Assembly: GCA_037176885.1 (NCBI GenBank)
Contig: JAWWNJ010000161.1
Location: forward strand, 124,001-188,000
Reading direction: 5' to 3'
Source of the DNA: Favolaschia claudopus
Lineage: Eukaryota > Basidiomycota > Agaricomycetes > Agaricales > Mycenaceae
Length of the DNA: 64,000 bases
The position numbers and the translations under genes are program-made. This document shows positions 20,118 to 31,223 of the stretch, piece after piece. Position 1 is the first letter of the stretch. Every line of letters begins with the position of its first letter. The notes below the pieces were generated by a model that saw only the letters and a program-made list of their open reading frames with translations, did no database searches and was not told the origin of the DNA.

Positions 20118-21657
20118 ATGTCTGCAACTATGACTTCTACTATCGTGGAGCCTCCCTCCTCGCTCAAGCTCAACGGCTCGACCGCAAAGGACGAGACTGC
20201 GAATGAGGAGCCGTACAAGTACGCGCACCTCATGCCGGTGTACTCGCAGGACAAGTTCCCCCCGCTGGAGCAATTTGACCACGTCGACCCCGGCTCGCGC
20301 GCACTAGCCCACGCCAACCCACGGTCCTTCCTTGACTCGGCGACCGTCGTGGAACTTACTCCCGAAGTTGGATCGGAAGTAAGGGGCGTGAACCTTGCTG
20401 AGCTGACGCCTGACCAGAAGGATGAGCTTGCCCTCGAGGTACGCTTCTCTTTGACCTACGACCCTTCAATCTCCATATGCTGACGGATCAACGTATTTAG
20501 GTTGCACGTCGGGGTGTGGTCGTCTTCCGGGACCAAATGGACTTCATTGATCGTGGGGCTGGATTCTATGAGGAGTGGGGCAAGCATTTCGGTCCTCTCC
20601 ATATACATCCTACTAGCGGTAACTCGTTTTCTTGTCTATCTCTCCTCAGTACAACTAATAGGTTAAAATCTAACAGGACACCCGGAAGGCTTCCCGCACA
20701 TCCATCTTATCTACAAGTTCGTCGGTGCTTGCTCACTCATCTTCGCCTTTCTGATTTTCAACAGGGATGCTAACTCGCGGTTCGCCACTGAAGGCCTCAC
20801 CACGACCGTTTGGCACTCCGGTGCGTATATCTCTGTTGGTCAATATCAACCTTTATTCAATTCTGGTTTACCCCTGCAGACTTCTCTTTCGAACTCAACC
20901 CTCCTGGCCTCACCACCTTCTTCCTTTTGTCGCAGCCGAAGTCCGGAGGTGACACGCTCTACTCGTCGCAGGTCAAGAACTTCCGTACTCTATCCCCCGT
21001 TATGAAGGACTTCCTGCGCACGCTGAAGGCTACGCACACGGCGGTTGGGACGCTGCGTGCGACCAAGGTCAGTTCGATAACCCAACTGATACCTGTAGCG
21101 CCGCTCACTCATTGATTGTTTAGGGAGGCGCATTGCGTCGCGAACCGATTGAGACCGTGCATCCCGTTGTTCGCCGGCACCCCGTCACCGGAGAGGAAGC
21201 GCTTTATGTCAATTATCAGTTCACTAAGAACATTGTGGGGATGAAGAAAGAGGAGAGTGGTTCGTTTGATTTCGATTCTTTGCCACGAGTCTTGGGTACT
21301 CAGAAATATCGTAGAACTGATCCTCAAATTCTTGTACGATCACATCGCCAAGAGCGGCGACCACCAAGCACGTATCAAGTGGGAGCCCATGTCCATGGTG
21401 CTTTGGGTGCGTCCAATGCCATCACCGTTCCATGAGCATCTATCTAACTGTTATACGTGTAGGATAATCGTGTCACTGGTCAGTTGTTGTTGATATTGTG
21501 TTTCCCTTCTCATTTGCTGATGATGCATCTTACTCGTACAGCCCATTCTGCGATCTCGGACTATTCGCACTTAAAGGCTCGCCGTCATGGGGCGCGGATC
21601 ACGCCTCAGGCTGAGAGACCCATCCCTGCGCTTGCAAGTATGAAGATGGATGAATGA
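20118..21657 (+). CDS. TauD/TfdA-family 2-oxoglutarate, Fe(II)-dependent dioxygenase
   Basis: Likely an alpha-ketoglutarate-dependent sulfonate/taurine-type dioxygenase (JLP1-like); the substrate is not proven by sequence. The iron site HxD appears as TTVWHSDFSFELNPP, split by an intron between S and D. The distal region reads WDNRVTAHSAISDYSHLK, with the distal His and downstream Arg residues expected for binding 2-oxoglutarate. Nine exons are read: 20118-20438, 20501-20618, 20677-20716, 20765-20820, 20880-21067, 21124-21259, 21315-21406, 21463-21478 and 21542-21657. The eighth is a 16-nt micro-exon encoding DNRVT. The exon at 20677-20716 is also only 40 nt. The joined frame is continuous. 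The N-terminal ~30 residues are low complexity. Confidence 0.85.
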
Positions 21658-22196
21658 TTTGAATTCTGAAAAAGCGGGTGCCAGCATGGCACCCTTGCTG
21701 TGCTCCTCTATGTACTATAAATAATACAGCCAGAGATTTTTGTCGCCTACCGCGAAGCGTGTTTCTCCCATGGATTGATCTTACAGCCGCCGATTTGTGG
21801 AGTTGAAGGGAAATTTGAGGGGACGGTGCCGTCGAGGTGGGCAGCAAACCATGGAATGAGGCTCAAATTGAGCGAAAAAATGGGCCTGAAACGAGCGACA
21901 TTTTTGTTTAAAATGTTTTGATGTCCACACAGTGACAAAGTTATTTGGCAAAATGCGAGCGCTGGGCGTGGTAAGATGAGTCGGTGCATACGCATCTGTG
22001 ATGCGAGTGTCGAGACGGTGATGAGATTATATCACGTAAGCAACGGTTCCTTGTCCTCACGCAACGATCCCCGGTTTTCTTTGGACGACCTTGACGCTTT
22101 CTTTACGCCGTCCAGTCCTCTCTCGACGTCGTAGCCAGCATCCAGCTCGGCCACCCACATTCCTTTGTTCCCCACACTCCTTGCTAATCAACTACA
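21658..22196. other. Intergenic region with a 3' hairpin
   Basis: Holds the dioxygenase 3' UTR, including a perfect 8-bp hairpin (gggtgcca-gca-tggcaccc, about 21669-21687), and the promoter of the next gene. No ORF supported. Confidence 0.45.
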
Positions 22197-23483
22197 ATGA
22201 TCCGTGACCACCGTCTCGTTGCTCGAGGGATTTTTGACGGCGGTTTCCTTGGTGGAAATGGGGGCAGTAGCCAGCCTCCGGATTCTTCAGCTACTGGTCA
22301 GTATCCATTGAAATTCTGCTATTCTTCATTCACATTTTCTCCCTCTCAGCCAATCCTCCCACCAACAGCAGCAGCCCACCGGCCAACCCGCCTGCTTCTT
22401 CTTCGACAGTCAAAAACAACAACGGTGACAACGGAAACAACAACCAGCAGTCCAAGAGCAGCACCTCCACCACCTCCACCACGAGCACTACGAGCACCAC
22501 CACCACTTCTACGACTTCCACCTCGACTACGACGACAGAGTCCTCGGCCTCCTCCGCCCAGCCGTCGTCTTTGTCGGTCCTGGTCTCTTCCTCGGCCTCA
22601 GTGACTTCTAAATCGACCACCCCACTTGCTGTCTGTGACTTCATTTTTGCACAAATTCTTGCTTTGACCCCTGAGATATCGATAGACCAAAGGAAATGCT
22701 CTTGCGACCGCCTTCACTGGTGCGCAGGGTAACATTGGCTCAGATGTCCAGACCACTGCTCCCGACGATGCAGGGTCCACCAACTTGGCTAACAACAACA
22801 CCCAGAACGGTGCTTCGAGCAGCGTCAATGTCGGTGCCGTCATTGGTGGAATTGCGGGCGGTATTCTCGGCGTCGCCTTGATCTTCTTCGTCGTCATGTG
22901 GTTCCTCGTAAGCTGACTTTCCGCGAACATTTCTATGCAAAATTAATGTTGTATACAGCGCCGAAGACGCCGGATGAGCGAAGGGGACTTCGAACCTTCC
23001 AACTACCGCGATTCAGCTGTAATGGGCGGCAGTGGCCCCGATCCGTTCAACCCTCGCCCGCCGACCATGATTGAGCGCCACATGAACGGCCACAACACCG
23101 CTCCCTCCATTTCGAGCATGGGTGGCGCTGGTATGGCTGGTGCGGGTGCTTACAGCTCCAATGAGCAGTATGCGGACGATCAATACGCCGCTGCCTACCC
23201 CGCGCAACGTCAGATTCAACCCCAGCAGCAATACACTTTCGGGCAGACTTATGAGCACGACGCCAGTCCTGAGGGTGAGTACAACGGGGCATATAGCTCC
23301 GAACCCCAGGCCATCGACATCTATGCTGCGGAAGCGTACGCATACCCCAATGATGTCGTAGTCAGCCCCGGGATGCAGGCGCAGGAGATGGGCTATGGTG
23401 ACGCTCAGCAGCAGCAGCATGATTACCACCACCAGCAGTATCACCAGCAGCAGCAGCACGCCGATGCATACGGCGGGATGTGA
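22197..23483 (+). CDS. Ser/Thr-rich single-pass membrane protein (Mid2/WSC-sensor-like layout)
   Basis: Four exons (introns 22297-22349, 22631-22685, 22908-22958). The ectodomain is dominated by a Ser/Thr run (STSTTSTTSTTSTTTTSTTS region, ~22440-22600) suited to O-glycosylation. One transmembrane helix follows (VGAVIGGIAGGILGVALIFF..), ended by RRRRR, which predicts an extracellular N-terminus. The cytoplasmic tail is rich in Tyr, Gln and His with poly-Gln stretches. No clear signal peptide precedes the ectodomain and no WSC cysteine domain is seen. The layout resembles fungal cell-wall stress sensors, but that role is inference; many basidiomycete proteins of this shape are uncharacterised. 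Confidence 0.75.
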
Positions 23484-24635
23484 AAGGTTTCACAGCCTTC
23501 ACCTGCCGCTCTGCATAACCGATAATTATTCTTGACCCGGCGTCTGTTTGTCTGTCTATACTGTCTGCCTCGGCCTGGTTTTCTTTACGCCGGCGCGTTC
23601 TTTCCTTATACCTCCCTCAAACACCCTTCGATCGGACGTGCTGGCCGTGCGATGACGAATGTTTTTCTTGTTCATTTACAAAGTTGTCCTTGTACTATCT
23701 GCTTGCGCCTCCCTCCCTTGAACGCTCGCTTCCAGTGCGCCACCACCCACCCTGCCCCTCAACTCTATCCTCCCACCCCTCCTATCCCTTCCTCCCTCGA
23801 CGCCTCGCTCACCAAATACCCCACCCATTCACCCTATCCTCATTTTATTCTGTTCAATATTTCTCACTATACTGTTTGTGTTTTTGTTACGCCGCTCCTC
23901 TTGATTCCGCCGCTCCCGCTTTTCTGTCTGCGAGGATATGTTATGGATGTGTACTCGTCCTATGTACATACTTTTTCTATACTCGCTCATGGATGCGTGG
24001 AGCTTGTAATTTGTGGGTTAATCAAACTATTTCCCAGACATTTTCAGGGCCGCATTTGTGGATGGTACTGCGAAACTGGACGCGACGAAGCGAACGCAGT
24101 CGCTAATTTGTTGCTTGGATGGTGCCATGTGGCTTCCCCTGCTCTGCAAGGGCGGCCCCCCGCCGCTGCGCACTATTTAGTTAGTGACGGTACTTCGGTG
24201 GTTGTAGCTGCTGCGCACTACGCAGAATTCTATATAGCGAGGGCACCGAGCTGAATTATATAGAGCGTCTGTCTACGAGAGACTAACGCAGAATATTGAA
24301 CAAATATTGAACCGCACCGCAGCTGTCATCCCATCAACCGCGATCAGCACGGGAAATCCTCTCCGGAAAAAGTTCCCACTTTCCATTTGGGAAACTCACT
24401 CTTTCTTCTCATATCGCTGAACGTCCTGAGGAGCCTCAAGCAGGAGTCACTTCAAAGTTTTGACCCAGGATTTTTTCTTGCGACTCGCACGAACTTGAAA
24501 ACATAGACTGCGTGCAATATTTTTCGGCTTGGAAGATGTTCTCAACGTAGGCGCTTGTCGACGTCGGCTGCGCATCCACATTTCGACAAACCGAACGGCA
24601 TGGGTAATCTCTCAAAGCGAAAAGCTCCTTGCTGC
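23484..24635. other. Intergenic, probable long 3' UTR and promoter
   Basis: About 1.15 kb. The left part is pyrimidine-rich; a 240-codon plus-strand frame at 23532-24254 overlaps other open frames, has no family resemblance and is not called. The right part is the promoter of small protein B. Confidence 0.45.
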
Positions 24636-24670
24636 GTAAGGTACCGCAGCTACGCTGAAAACCTATAAAA
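24636..24670 (+). promoter_or_regulatory. Core promoter of small repeat protein B
   Basis: gtaaggtaccgcagct (24636-24651), an 11-nt gap, then the TATA box ctataaaa (24663-24670), 110 nt before the ATG. It matches the copy A promoter in motif, order and spacing; an upstream gctgcgcatcc block (about 24567) is shared too. Confidence 0.65.
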
Positions 24671-24780
24671 CATGGCCCCAATTCTGGCTGGCAACAACAA
24701 ACGCGCCTCAGCTAAAGCAGAGAGTTCTACCTTCAAAACTCTAAACCTCACTTCACTTCCTCACATCCTCCCAACAAGAA

Positions 24781-25119
24781 ATGTCTTCTGCATCCAGCTC
24801 CACTGCGACCCTCGTCACCGTGTCTTCCCGTACACCGTTGAACGGCTCTACCACCGTGAAGTCGAAGGACTTCCAAGCCGCATTCGCGAGCCTCCAATCT
24901 ACCTACGGTTTCCCTGGGTCCGCCCCCAGCCCCGTACCCAAGAAATTCTCCTCCTCTCCCTCCGCTTCGGCGAAGCCCAGCGCCTCTGCCCCCGTCAACG
25001 CGCCTTCTGCGCAGAATAAGGCGAAGAGAGATTATCGCTCCGCTTTTGGCGGCCTCCAATCGACTTTCGGATTTGGCGGCGCTGCCCCGTGCCCGGTCCC
25101 GAAGTCTACTCCCAAGTGA
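24781..25119 (+). CDS. Small two-repeat protein, copy B (unrecognised family)
   Basis: Intronless, 112 residues, closely related to copy A. Leader TLVTVSSRTPLNGS, then two repeats: KDFQAAFASLQSTYGFPGSA..PSPVPK and RDYRSAFGGLQSTFGFGGAA..PCPVPK, separated by a longer Ser/Ala/Pro linker. The invariant core between repeats and copies is AF-x-x-LQST-[YF]-GF-x-G-[SA]-AP-x-PVPK. The second repeat of each copy carries a single Cys in PCPVPK. No targeting signals. Function unknown; I infer an intracellular, partly disordered protein. Confidence 0.78.
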   Translation: MSSASSSTATLVTVSSRTPLNGSTTVKSKDFQAAFASLQSTYGFPGSAPSPVPKKFSSSPSASAKPSASAPVNAPSAQNKAKRDYRSAFGGLQSTFGFGGAAPCPVPKSTPK

Positions 25120-26177
25120 AGGGTCAATCTGAAGGCAAGTTGATCTCTTCTTTGTGAAATCGACGCGTTTATTGACTTGCTGATCTTGAAGATGGCTGGC
25201 TTTTTTTACTCTGCTCGACATACCGGCGACCCGGTCGCCTGGGATGGTCGCCAACAAGGTGTTTAACACCTTTACGACTCAGCGACAGGCCTCCGTTCTG
25301 GCTACACATAGCACTCGCTCGTAGCCGCATAGAGCGGATGATTTTGTCCCTTGCAAAACTACTTGCTCTCCCCCACCTCGGTTCTCATTCTTATCCCGTT
25401 TCGGTGTCTCTTTGATTCCTACATCTGTCCTATCACCTTCCATGATCCCTGGTAACAATTAATACACTCCTTACTTGCCGTTTTTCTCGCGTCGCTGTAC
25501 GACACTACAATGTTTCCCACTACTGCTGTGTATTGTATTAGGTGTCGTATTCGCAACAAGTTCTTGATTATCCCTCCCATGAATTCATTGAGCTTGATTC
25601 CTCCCCGGCTTGGAATCCCCAAACTTCTGTTGCGGGTGTATAATAAGCTCGACGTTTTCTCAACGTTCCACAGCAATTGAACAACACGCTGAAGGTGCGT
25701 GGTTGAGTTCTCGATGCTCGTTAAAGAAGCCAAAACCTGACAGCTTTCGGAGGGTATTCAATTTTATGAAACCCGGCCGAAAGTGAACATGAATTTTCAG
25801 GGACAGAACGCACTGAGGAAGGCGGGCTGACGTTGTCAGTTCGGTACCGACCTCATATTCACTCCCCCTTTGACAGGAAAGTGAAAATTGAACACAATTT
25901 GGCAAGGATCTATTCAAGTTCATCCATGACTCGCGTTTTCTGCGTTCCTGCCACTTGAACTTGAAATTGAAAGTGAGTCAATTCAAAGACAAAGGCGGCG
26001 CTTCCGACGTCACGATCATGAATGCTAAACAAAGCCTTTGTTGTGGTTCCTGCACAGGCTCCGAAAGCTATAAAATCCTTGTTGCCTACGTCGTGATAAT
26101 AGATTCTCTCAACCCGCCCCACAGCCCAACTTCAGCGTATAAGAAGCGAGCCACTCTTACCGCATCCCCTCATAAAA
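25120..26177. other. Intergenic region
   Basis: About 1.06 kb between copies B and C. A TATA-like gctataaaatcc at about 26069 precedes copy C, but the gtaaggyaccgcagct block found before copies A and B is not seen. No other gene supported. Confidence 0.45.
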
Positions 26178-26570
26178 ATGACCTCTGCTTCCACATCTAC
26201 TGTCTCCCCTCGCGTCCACCGCGACCGTGTCATCCCGCGCGCCACTCAACAGCTCGAATACTGTTAAACAGCCGAAGGACTATCAGGCGGCGTTCGGCAA
26301 CCTCCAGTCCACCTATGGAATGAACGGTTCAGCGCCGATACCGGTGCAAAAGAAACGCGCTTCCCCACCTGCATCGCTCGCGAAGCGCGCGCCACAGGAC
26401 CAGGCCGCCGACGAAGAAGGATTTCTCGGCCGCATTCGGGGATTTGCAGTCCACATACGGTTTCGCTGGGGCCATCCCATCGCCCGTCCCGAAACTGAAA
26501 TCGAGGCCGGAGAGATCAGAAAATGCTTCCTTTGCTTCGAGATTTGGGCGGCTTTCGCAGATGGTTGACA
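26178..26570 (+). pseudogene. Small two-repeat protein, copy C, frameshifted
   Basis: Third family member, degraded. The ATG at 26178 opens MTSASTST, then the frame is lost and the leader VSSRAPLNSS resumes in another frame, followed by repeat 1 (KDYQAAFGNLQSTYGMNGSA..PIPVQK). After ~26400 repeat 2 continues in yet another frame (KKDFSAAFGDLQSTYGFAGA..IPSPVPK), so at least two shifts separate leader, repeat 1 and repeat 2. The repeats themselves remain recognisable, so the inactivation is recent, unless splicing that I cannot see restores the frame. Confidence 0.65.
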
Positions 26571-27647
26571 GAGCCTTCGTCGTCCAAGAAGCCTACCGTT
26601 CGGGCAGTCCCAGAGTCTTCCTAGCATATAGTTGTGTTATAGGTGGGATGTAATGTCGGTGCTTCATTCGGGGTTTTCACCAGTATTTGCAGTTGCTTGA
26701 ATATTGTGTAGGTGTAGGACCCCATCCAATGCCCTGATACGGAGAACATGACTTTAGTATTCCTTGTCGGTTGGCGGCAAATCATATCGCGAGCGAGGTT
26801 TCGCTACAGGGAGGCACTGAACTGTCTCCTGTATATTAACTTTCCTATCGTATCGGGACTTGCGTTACACTTGATTCACTGTTGTCTTGTGTATACTTGT
26901 AATAATTCAGTCATCGAAGCCTTGTATTCATAGAATTTCTTGTCGACTGGCAGAACGAAGCGAGAACTTCGAAACAGGGTGATGTTCAATTCAGCTTGTG
27001 GTCAACCAGAGTTGAGAGACAGTTCAACCGATTCACGGTTTCTAGTTGAATTTCGCAGTCAGGGACTCGAGGTCGTTCTGCGGCAAATAGCGTGTCCTGT
27101 GAGATATCTATTGTGAAGAGTGCGGAGAGCAAATTGTTGAACAAGGAATTTTTTTCAAGCTAGATCTTTTAACGATTTGCCTTGCATCCAGTAATTTCGT
27201 GTGTGTGGTTGAGTGAAAGAATGACATCAAATTGTGTTGATGGGAACCGGGGCACCGCCACTGAATGCTACCTGTCGTTCCGGCTGATGCCGAATGTTTT
27301 CTCCTTCTGCTCATATTGTGTTCTTCTCTTGCTCTGGTCCAACGGCCACAAAATTCCCCATCTCTCAGTTTTTTTCAGCTTACGAACGCCCCCCACATAT
27401 CTCTAAGGAAATTTCGGACACGCCGATGCTCCCTGACCCTGTAACCCCGTATCAATCCTTCCCATTTGGTTCAGCAATAAATTGTAAGTGTTCATTTTGT
27501 CAGATTGCATTCCACGCTCGTCTGATTCTCGACAACGTGCCGTCAAGCATAGAAAGATACGCGGCAAACATGTGCGGCATCCCAGTCGACTCCGTGGACG
27601 CTTATAATAGCGCAATATGATTTCCCATCCTGAGATACTCCCCCAAC
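26571..27647. other. Intergenic region
   Basis: About 1.08 kb upstream of the NACHT-WD40 gene. Short, non-overlapping open frames only; none resembles a family I know. No RNA gene or inverted repeat noticed. Confidence 0.4.
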
Positions 27648-30600
27648 ATGGGTCAGCGCACCGCGACTGGTGTGCTCACAACGGTGCTCGGCCTGGTCGA
27701 AATTGCTGCGGAAGAAATACCTTTCCCTGGTGTGAAGACGGCAGTGGGAGGTGTTCTTGAAATCGTCAAAGGAATCAACGTACGAAATAGTCGGGAATTT
27801 CGACCGGCTGCTCACAACTCCCAAATTAGAAAACCAAGCAAAACAAGAAGGCTTTGGCAACTCTTCGCGACGATCTGTATCAGCTTTCCCAAAGCGTGAT
27901 CGAGCCGTTATCCAAAGCGAACTCAGCAACAATCTCTCCAGGCCTTCGGAATGCTGTCGATACCTTAGTCGAGTACGCAACATCGCTCTTGGCGGCCAGA
28001 ATTATCGTCTTACAAATATAACCCTACATAGTGGCCTACTTCGAAGCGCCGACGAGTGGCAAACCAGGTCTAAGAAGCCGTGGATCGTCAGATTCTTTCA
28101 ACGACAAGACGACAGCGATGATATTGATAAGTTCTCTCTCAGTATTAAAACTTCCAAGGACCGCTTCTTGGTAAGCAGGAAAGTTTTGGGAATGGCCGAC
28201 TTTTCATTAAATGCACCTATTATAGTTGGCGTCAAATGTCAGACAAGAACTTCAAGAAGGAAAAATTATCGGCCAATTAGACGTAAGCCTGCCACTGTCC
28301 TCTGGTCAATTCGTATGTCTGACTCAAAGGTAGGATATGGGAACAGCAGCGCGTATGAGAGGTAAGGCGGAGTTATCTTGGCTTTCCATCACTCACACGG
28401 GCGTTAGAGATTTCCGCGCTACTAGAAGAACTGAATCCAGTCAAGGCAGCTAGCCATCAGTCCCTCCGTCCTACGGGTGGCGGGGTATGCTGCGAAGGAA
28501 CGCGTGTCGACGCCTTGCAGACTATCAATCAATGGATGCTAGATCCCGCAGCTTCTCCTTTGTTCTGGTTAAATGGGATGGCTGGCGTCGGCAAGTCCAC
28601 CATCGCATTAACTGTGGCTTTGGGGGCGGAGAAATACTGGGTTGCTAGCTTCTTCTGCTCACGACAGGAAGGAAGCATGCGAGACTCCGCAAGAATCATT
28701 CCAACCCTTGCATATCAGCTGGCCAACCTCGACGCAGGACTGAAGGGGCTCATCGGGAATTCCTTGGATGCTCATCGTACGATCGCGTCCGAATCTACCA
28801 ACAGGCAATTCGATAAGTTACTTCTGGAACCGCTAAGAAGTCTTCAAGCCGGTCATTATCCTATATTACTGGTTCTCGACGCACTCGATGAGTGCGAAGA
28901 TCGCGGGGTAGCTGAGCTGTTGCGGGTCATAGTGACAGCTACCTCTAAACAAGACTTTCCGACGACTTTGAAGATACTAGTCACCAGTCGCCCGGAGCGC
29001 CATATCAGAGTCGTTCTTGCGCCGTCTCACCCTCGCGGACTACGACTCCAGGATATCGATAAGAACGTCATCGACAGCGACATCCGAATATTTGTGGACG
29101 CTGAAATAGCAAGAATCAATCTTGAACTGGAGCTCGAGATGGAGACGGATTGGATAACGGTTAAGGACAAGAGTTCTCTCGTGCAGCGCTCGGAAGGTCT
29201 TTTCGTTGCTGCATCAACGATGCTTCGTTTCATTGGGGATCGCGGAGTGGGCGATCCGAAGCGACAGCTGCGCATCCTCCTGGGCTTGCAAAAGGCTCCT
29301 GGCGCAAATCGGTACGAGCAGTTGGACCAGCTCTACCTCCAGGTTCTCGCTAGCTCTGTGGCTTCGACTGCCAACAAACCGGAGGTCCTCGACCGATTTC
29401 AGAAGGTTGTCGGGAGCATTCTTCTTCTCAAAGACAGCCTTCCGGTGGCCACTCTCGCCCGGCTCCTTGACATGGAAGCAGGATCGGTCAGGGCAGCGTT
29501 AGCGAATCTTCACTCGGTCATCAACGTGCCCATGTCCAGTAACGAATCTCCCCAAATCTACCATACATCATTCCGCGAGTTTCTGACTTCGTCGGATCGC
29601 TGCACCGACAAGGATTTTTTGGTGGTCGAAAGTGTTCACGAAGCGAGACTGGCTCAATGTTGCTTGAGGTTGATGCACGCACACCTCAAGCGCAACATGG
29701 CCGGCTTAGCTGGAGCGTTGGATCCGCTTTCGCAAGAAACCAAGGATAAAATCGGTTCAATCATTTCGCCCGAATTGAGCTACGCTTGTTGTCATTGGGG
29801 AGCGCATCTTTCACGAGCAAAGGTCGAGGACAAGGCGTTGACAAAGGAAGTCGAAATTTTTGCGAGACAGAGTCTTCCTTTTTGGATCGAGGCTTTAAGT
29901 CTATTGGGCATGGTGCCGGTTGCGCAGGGGGCAACCAGAGCCGCACATCAAAGCGCGGTGCGTCATCCGATATATACTTTTGTCAAGACTGGTCTGGCTT
30001 ATTTCATCGTATAGCCATTACTTTCCTGCTCGGAGGAGGTCACAACGATGTTCGGCGATATATACCGACTGCTTCACGTCGATTCAGATGTACTAGAAGC
30101 CAGCCCTCTTGGTATCTATATCGCTATTCAACGATCTCCATCCAAAAGCGTTCTGTTCAAAACCTACTCGTCGCAATGGCCGGTGGACCGAGCGCTAGAT
30201 CCCGCAAGCCAGGCAGCAGGTATCTGGTCGATGTCGTTCTCCCCCCGACGGCACGAGGGTCGCGGGCGGCTTGGTGGACTGGAGCGTTCGGATATGGGAC
30301 GTGCAATCTGGCATTCAGAAGGCTCATTTGCGAGGTCATATCGACTGGGTTGTTTGTGTGGCCTTCTGTCCTCGTGGAACATGCATTGCGTCCTCCTCGC
30401 ACGACAAAACCGTTTGCATCTGGGATATAGCTACTGAACGAAAAGTTCATGTTCTGAAGCATCCTGCTTGGGTGAACTCTATCAGTTTCCTGCGAGATGG
30501 ATCTCGTCTGGCCTCTGGTGCAGAAGACGGCCATCTTCGCCTTTGGGACGCGCTCTCAGGCCAATTGCGCGAGACTATCGAACCTGCCTACGGACCCGTT

Positions 30601-31140
30601 ACTTGCATCAGGTTTTCACCCAACGGCACACTAATGGCAGCAGCCTTTTTCGATACCACTATCGGAGTCTGGGACGCAGAATTTACCACTCAAATCGCCA
30701 CATTCACCGGGCATACCTATATCGTCGCAAGTCTCTCATTCAATCCTGACGCTACGCGGCTGGTGTCTGCCTCCTGGGATGCTACTGCCCGCCTGTGGGA
30801 CCCTTCCACAGGGGAGCATATCCTTACTTTTGAGGGCCATGCCAGCGGGCTCAACAGTGTAGCGTATTCGCCAGACGGACGGCGGCTAGCTTCCGCGTCG
30901 GATGATAAGACCGTCCGGTTGTGGGACACCGCAACTGGCGAGGAACTTGCGGTGCTTGGAACGCATTCCCATTGGGTCGCATCTGTAGCTTTTTCTCCGG
31001 TCGGGTCATACGTCGCATCCGCGGCTTGGGACGGTACTGGAGCTGTATGGGACACGACTACGCTGACCAGGAAGACTACACTTGTCCCTGCTGCAGTTCC
31101 GAGCAAAACTAACCGCAGACGCTTCTCCGTCAGGGTATAG
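27648..31140 (+). CDS. NACHT-WD40 STAND receptor (NLR-like), interrupted by a +1 frameshift
   Basis: Fungal NLR-like receptor. Exons read: 27648-27779, 27830-27972, 28032-28170, 28226-28282, 28334-28361 (28 nt), 28408-29957 and 30015-31140. The first five encode a helical N-terminal effector-like region. Exon six holds the NACHT domain: P-loop FWLNGMAGVGKSTIAL, Walker B ILLVLDALDECED, sensor-like ILVTSRPERH. Exon seven carries about seven WD40 repeats with typical WDxxTG and GH dipeptides, ending RRRFSVRV. Within the first WD repeat, after SMSFSP, a C6 run (30241-30246) shifts the frame: the downstream DGTRVAGGLVDWSVRIWD is one base out. Either one C is surplus (sequencing or assembly error) or the allele is broken, truncating the protein before the WD40 domain. 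Such receptors take part in heterokaryon incompatibility and innate recognition in other fungi. Confidence 0.82.
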
Positions 31141-31223
31141 CGTCTGCCTTTGCCGCTGCAATTCACGCATGACATGATAACTAGATTACATTCGAGCTAA
31201 TGAAACATTTTACATCACTGATT

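Noticed and set aside
23532..24254. 240-codon plus-strand open frame
   Set aside because: Overlaps other open frames in pyrimidine-rich sequence just after the membrane-protein stop; composition and lack of family resemblance suggest 3' UTR.
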